From assembly GCF_007828215.1 (NCBI RefSeq), contig NZ_VIUE01000031.1, positions 1-64,000 of the forward strand: a stretch of DNA of 64,000 nt, in the 5' to 3' direction. The notes beneath the pieces are model-generated. The model was not told where the DNA came from. It made no database searches and saw only the letters and a list, made by a program, of their open reading frames with translations. The stretch's first letter is position 1; the number at the start of each line of letters is the position of its first letter. Positions 61,301-64,000 of the stretch are shown one piece after another. The position numbers and the translations under genes were made by a program. Origin of the DNA: Pseudomonas sp. SJZ074. Its GTDB lineage: Bacteria; Pseudomonadota; Gammaproteobacteria; Pseudomonadales; Pseudomonadaceae.

Positions 61301-62066
61301 TCTTGTTGGCAACGCCTTGCTGGCAGATCTCCAGCAACTCCACCGCCCATTGCCGCCATGGCGCCTTGAGGTCGAGCAACGCGGCACTGCGCTCCTGAAG
61401 CGATGCCAGGATGAGCTCGGCAGGCTCAAGCCCGTCAGCATTGCCACGCTCGCTGGAAAACAGCCCCCGCACCCGCGGCAACAGGGCAGCGGGCCCTCCC
61501 CAATGGGTGCGCACCCAGTTCAACGCTTCGCCCTGCATCGAGTAGCAGAACAGCCGCCAATAGTCGCGCAGCACCTCGCCGAGCAACTCACTGTGATCGG
61601 TTTCCAGGGTTTGAGTAAACAGGCTGCCGCTGTCGAAGGCGTGCTCGCGCAACATCCGCTGACACCAGCTATGAATGGTCGAGACCGCTGCCTCATCCAT
61701 CCATTGCGCGGCGATGTCCAACCGATTGGCACAACCGGGCCACTGCGCTTCGTCGAACTCGTTACGCAACTGGGCAATCAGTGAGTCGGGGGCCGGAATC
61801 TCATCACGAAAGAAACGTGCGGCTTCGGCCAGGCGTGTGCGGATGCGTTCGCGCAGCTCCTTGGTGGCGGCGTCCGTAAACGTCACGACCAGAATTTGTG
61901 GAGGCAGCAGCTCGCGACCAAACCCGGTCGCCGAACCACCATGCCCCAGCACCAGCCGCAGGTACAACGCTGAAATGGTGAAGGTCTTGCCAGTACCCGC
62001 GCTGGCTTCGATCAATTGGCTTCCGCGCAGGGGAAAAGCCAGGGCCAGAGGTGTCTGCCGACTCAT
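58377..62066 (-). CDS. recB: RecB, exodeoxyribonuclease V beta subunit
   Basis: A 1229-residue 3'-5' helicase-nuclease. Walker A is IEASAGTGKTFTISALYLRL (residues about 19-38), DEFQDTDPVQYRIF is motif II, and the C-terminal nuclease shows the D...DYK active site in VADYKSNWLG. Length is normal. The ATG at 62066 overlaps the recC stop; upstream in-frame codons lie inside recC. Confidence 0.97.
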   Translation of the reverse strand: MSRQTPLALAFPLRGSQLIEASAGTGKTFTISALYLRLVLGHGGSATGFGRELLPPQILVVTFTDAATKELRERIRTRLAEAARFFRDEIPAPDSLIAQLRNEFDEAQWPGCANRLDIAAQWMDEAAVSTIHSWCQRMLREHAFDSGSLFTQTLETDHSELLGEVLRDYWRLFCYSMQGEALNWVRTHWGGPAALLPRVRGLFSSERGNADGLEPAELILASLQERSAALLDLKAPWRQWAVELLEICQQGVANKSVDGRKMQARYFEPWFQKISAWVDDESLELLDIGTGFTRLTPEGMAEAWKGDVPSHPGLEAMASLKASLEALPTPDAAVLQHAAQWVGTRFEAEKRRRAEMGFDDMLLRLDAALLADGGERLASLIREQFPVALIDEFQDTDPVQYRIFESIYRIEDNNPETGLFLIGDPKQAIYAFRGADIHTYLRAREATAGRLHTLGTNFRSSHAMVGAVNHIFQNAESRPSGRGAFLFREAPDRNPVPFLPVDAQGRKEALQVAGQPLAALNIWHLPSDKPLSGSVYRQQMAAACASEITGLLNGGQSGRDGFIEEGKALRGLLPADIAILVRDGKEAQAVRDELSVRGVRSVYLSDKDSVFASQEARDLLIWLRACAEPDAERPLRAALASITLDLPLTELERLNQDELAWEARVMQFRGYRTVWRTQGVLPMLRRLLHDFELPQALIRRDDGERVLTNLLHLSELLQQAAGELDGEQALIRHLAEHLALSGQAGEEQILRLESDEQLVKVVTIHKSKGLEYPLVFLPFICSTKPVDGSRLPLHYHDETGKAQISLKPSAELVAKADDERLAEDLRLLYVALTRAQHACWLGVADLKRGNNSSSILHLSALGYLLGGGVPLPESAQLRRWLEDLQQGSAAVSYQELPQSTDERYRPARNDAVLLDPLRPVRKASENWWIASYSALRIGETVSAGSDTAPEDPQAQKLFDDERLDPDAPREVVAIGGDIHRFPRGPNPGTFLHGLLEWIAGEGFAVAPTAVEDAIARRCNRRGWTGWITTLNDWLQHLVATPMRIGNDQPPVVLEHLTRFQVEMEFWFASHKVDVLKLDELVCRFTHGGVARVAAEPVLLNGMFKGFIDLTFEHEGRYYVADYKSNWLGSDDTAYTPQAMEQSILENRYDLQYVLYLLALHRQLKARLPDYDYDRHVGGALYLFLRGTRAASQGIYFTKPARALIEQLDRLFQGAPEPKAEPAWVQGELL

Positions 62067-64000
62067 GATTGCGCCTCCTCGCCGATTGCGGAACGCCAGG
62101 GAGCCTCGAACAGCGGCCGATAGAGCGCATCGCACCAGTCAGGAAATGTCTCGTCTGCCATCAGGGCATCGAAGTCGACAAACTGCCGGGCCAGGGCCGG
62201 ACTTTCCCGCCGCTCGCCTTCCGAAGTCAGCCCATCGCCTTCGTAGGTTTTTCGGGCCGCCGCCTCGGCTTTATCCGGGTCCACCTGGCCAAGCCAGGCG
62301 AAGGCTGTTTTCACCGCGATCGGAAGTGGCTGGCGCATGCCTGACTGCCAAGCCTGCAACAGGTCGCTGAGCAGTCTTCTCGCAACGGGTTCTTCAAAAG
62401 GTGCCAGCAGCAAACTGTCATCACTGGCCACCAATGCGGTGGTCATCGACAGCCCGCTGGCGCACGCCACGAGATGATTGACCCAGGGACGTATCAGGCG
62501 GTGCCACTTGCGGGTCCTGACGGAGCCGATGCTGTTGGGTATGGCAGTGATGGCAAGGACCGCGCCGTCGGAGCGTTGGTGCAGGCCACTGAGCCATCCT
62601 TCGACACTGACGTCATGCAATTGGAGACTGACAGGCACCGCGCTGGTCAACGGAGTGGGCCATAACGCCAGAAGCTGCTGATATCGCTTGAGCAGATCCG
62701 GCAGAGGCTCGATCAGTTCGCGCTGCATGCACTCACCAAAACCCGCCATGGGTAACAGGCCGCTGTTCTGCAGGCGCCTGGCATGGGCCTCCAAGGCAAG
62801 ATCCGGTTGGTCCAGGCGTACCAGGGCAGCTTCCAGCAAGCTGTCGCTCAGGCTGTAGCGTTGGAGGGCATCGAGCACGAAGGGTTCGTCATCAGCCAAC
62901 GGGGCTTCGATGGCCTCGAAGAACACCTTTAGTCTCTGGCTGAAAAAGTGGCGGACGGGGTTGCGCAAGAAGTCCTGCAGTTGCCCCAGGCTCAAGGGTT
63001 CTTCCTGAACATAGGGTTCCAGCACTTGGCCGCTACCCACAGGGGCCAGGTTGTCGTGGAGTATTCGCCATTCGCTGGCATAGCTGAACAGTTCACTGCC
63101 CTGGAGGAAATAACGGGCACTGAACGGTTGCAGGGGATGCTCCTGGGTCAGCGCCTCGAGAAGGACCTGGTTATCGTCCGCCAATCGCCAGCCACTGGCC
63201 AGGTGATCCCGCAACTGGCCGATCAACACCGAAGCGGGTCGCTCGCTGTTATCGCGGATACTGCGCCCTACCCAGCTGATATAGAGTTTTTCCCGGGCCG
63301 ACAGCAGCGCCTCCAATAGGAGGTAACGATCATCCTCCCGCCGGGAGCGATCACCGGGACGATAGTCGCTACCCATGAGATCGAAATCCAACGGCGGCTG
63401 AGCTCTCGGATAATCGCCGTCGTTCATCCCCAGCAGGCATACCAGATTGAAGGGGATTGCCCGCATCGGCATCAGCGTGCAAAAGTTGACCGCTCCGGCG
63501 AGAAAGCGTTGAGACAACCGACCTTGATCCAGCCCTGCCAGCCAAGCCTCGCGTACCACCGTCAACGGCAATTCATCCTGCAGCCCAACCGACTCGCAGG
63601 TTTCCAACCACGTTTCGCGCAGGTCCTCCAGCTGGGCCAGCAGATAGTCGTCATGCTCACTGTCCGCCAGGAAAAACAACTGCATCAGGTCACGCAAACG
63701 GGAGCCCCACACCTGCGGGGATGCGGGCTCGGTGAGCGACTGATGGGCGACTTCCAGCGCATCCAGTAAAGTGGCCAATGGCCCGATCAATGCCGCGTCA
63801 AGGCCACCGATTTCGTCATACGGCTCAATGCCTTCATAGGCATCCGAACTGCCGACGGCATATCCCAACAGCATGCGTCGCAGACCAAACCGCCAGCTAT
63901 TCTGCTCAAGCTCGGCAGGCAGACCGAGCCCGGCGCGATGTTCGGCATTCATGCCCCAACGAATACCGGCACCCTCGATCCAACGGTGCAGTGTCGGCAA
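62063..64000 (-). CDS. recC: RecC, exodeoxyribonuclease V gamma subunit (partial)
   Basis: The C-terminal 645 residues of RecC; the start lies beyond the right edge. It holds the Chi-recognition and scaffold parts: FCTLMPMRAIPFNLVCLLGM, DGDYPRAQPPLDFDLM and RREDDRYLLLEALLSAREKL are well-known RecC segments. It is first in the recC-recB-recD order usual for Pseudomonas. Confidence 0.97.
   Translation of the reverse strand: MPTLHRWIEGAGIRWGMNAEHRAGLGLPAELEQNSWRFGLRRMLLGYAVGSSDAYEGIEPYDEIGGLDAALIGPLATLLDALEVAHQSLTEPASPQVWGSRLRDLMQLFFLADSEHDDYLLAQLEDLRETWLETCESVGLQDELPLTVVREAWLAGLDQGRLSQRFLAGAVNFCTLMPMRAIPFNLVCLLGMNDGDYPRAQPPLDFDLMGSDYRPGDRSRREDDRYLLLEALLSAREKLYISWVGRSIRDNSERPASVLIGQLRDHLASGWRLADDNQVLLEALTQEHPLQPFSARYFLQGSELFSYASEWRILHDNLAPVGSGQVLEPYVQEEPLSLGQLQDFLRNPVRHFFSQRLKVFFEAIEAPLADDEPFVLDALQRYSLSDSLLEAALVRLDQPDLALEAHARRLQNSGLLPMAGFGECMQRELIEPLPDLLKRYQQLLALWPTPLTSAVPVSLQLHDVSVEGWLSGLHQRSDGAVLAITAIPNSIGSVRTRKWHRLIRPWVNHLVACASGLSMTTALVASDDSLLLAPFEEPVARRLLSDLLQAWQSGMRQPLPIAVKTAFAWLGQVDPDKAEAAARKTYEGDGLTSEGERRESPALARQFVDFDALMADETFPDWCDALYRPLFEAPWRSAIGEEAQS

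Noticed and set aside
1..64000. CRISPR arrays, tRNA and rRNA genes
   Set aside because: No regularly spaced repeat array of the right size and no tRNA- or rRNA-like sequence was noticed on reading; a dedicated scan (tRNAscan-SE, CRISPR finder) would settle this.

Overview
The window looks like a chromosome segment of a Pseudomonas from the fluorescens lineage. The evidence is high GC, the intact recC-recB-recD operon, the yfiR-yfiN-yfiB operon, mmsA/mmsB, mdaB, and several copies of the Pseudomonas-type REP palindrome (CTGTGGGAGC...GCTCCCACAG) between genes. Species cannot be fixed from what is visible.

Layout. (1) 1-6.9 kb is an accessory block: an orphan MobI-like conjugation gene with three 11-bp direct repeats beside it, a complete four-gene type II CBASS anti-phage operon on the minus strand (CD-NTase, Cap2 E1-E2 ligase, Cap3 JAB protease, Cap5 HNH-SAVED nuclease), a 186-bp element with perfect 21-bp terminal inverted repeats just upstream of it, a small zinc-ribbon membrane protein, and an AT-rich gene-free stretch. 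(2) 6.9-17.3 kb holds regulators and transporters (HxlR/MFS, EamA, AraC, SDR), a leucine-rich-repeat protein beside an N-terminally truncated kptA, a PAP2 and histidine-phosphatase pair, and a chemoreceptor. (3) 17.6-32.1 kb is a complete insecticidal Tc toxin operon: TcA split over two genes, TcB, and TcC with an unrecognised C-terminal toxin region. (4) 32.2-43.3 kb holds a D-aminoacylase/RpiR/GntP operon, a SulP transporter, a nucleotide-sugar-epimerase-like protein, two LysR regulators, mdaB with a divergent YgiN-like monooxygenase, a TauE/SafE exporter and a small cupin. (5) 43.3-50.1 kb is a six-gene operon with overlapping stop/start codons: proline-dehydrogenase-like, threonine-aldolase-like, ATP-grasp, MFS, class V PLP enzyme, membrane desaturase. 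I do not recognise it as a described pathway. (6) 50.3-64.0 kb is valine catabolism (mmsAB with a divergent LysR), the yfiRNB cyclic-di-GMP module and recCBD, recC running off the right edge.

How parts work together. CBASS makes a cyclic oligonucleotide on infection; Cap2 primes and Cap3 deconjugates the synthase, and Cap5 degrades DNA when it binds the signal. In the Tc complex the two TcA pieces should form the injection pore, while TcB and TcC form the cocoon holding the C-terminal toxin. The 43-50 kb operon has the logic of a small-molecule pathway: two PLP enzymes and two redox enzymes build an unusual amino acid, an ATP-grasp ligase joins it to a partner, and the MFS protein exports the product. 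This operon is the strongest candidate for an undescribed system in the window.
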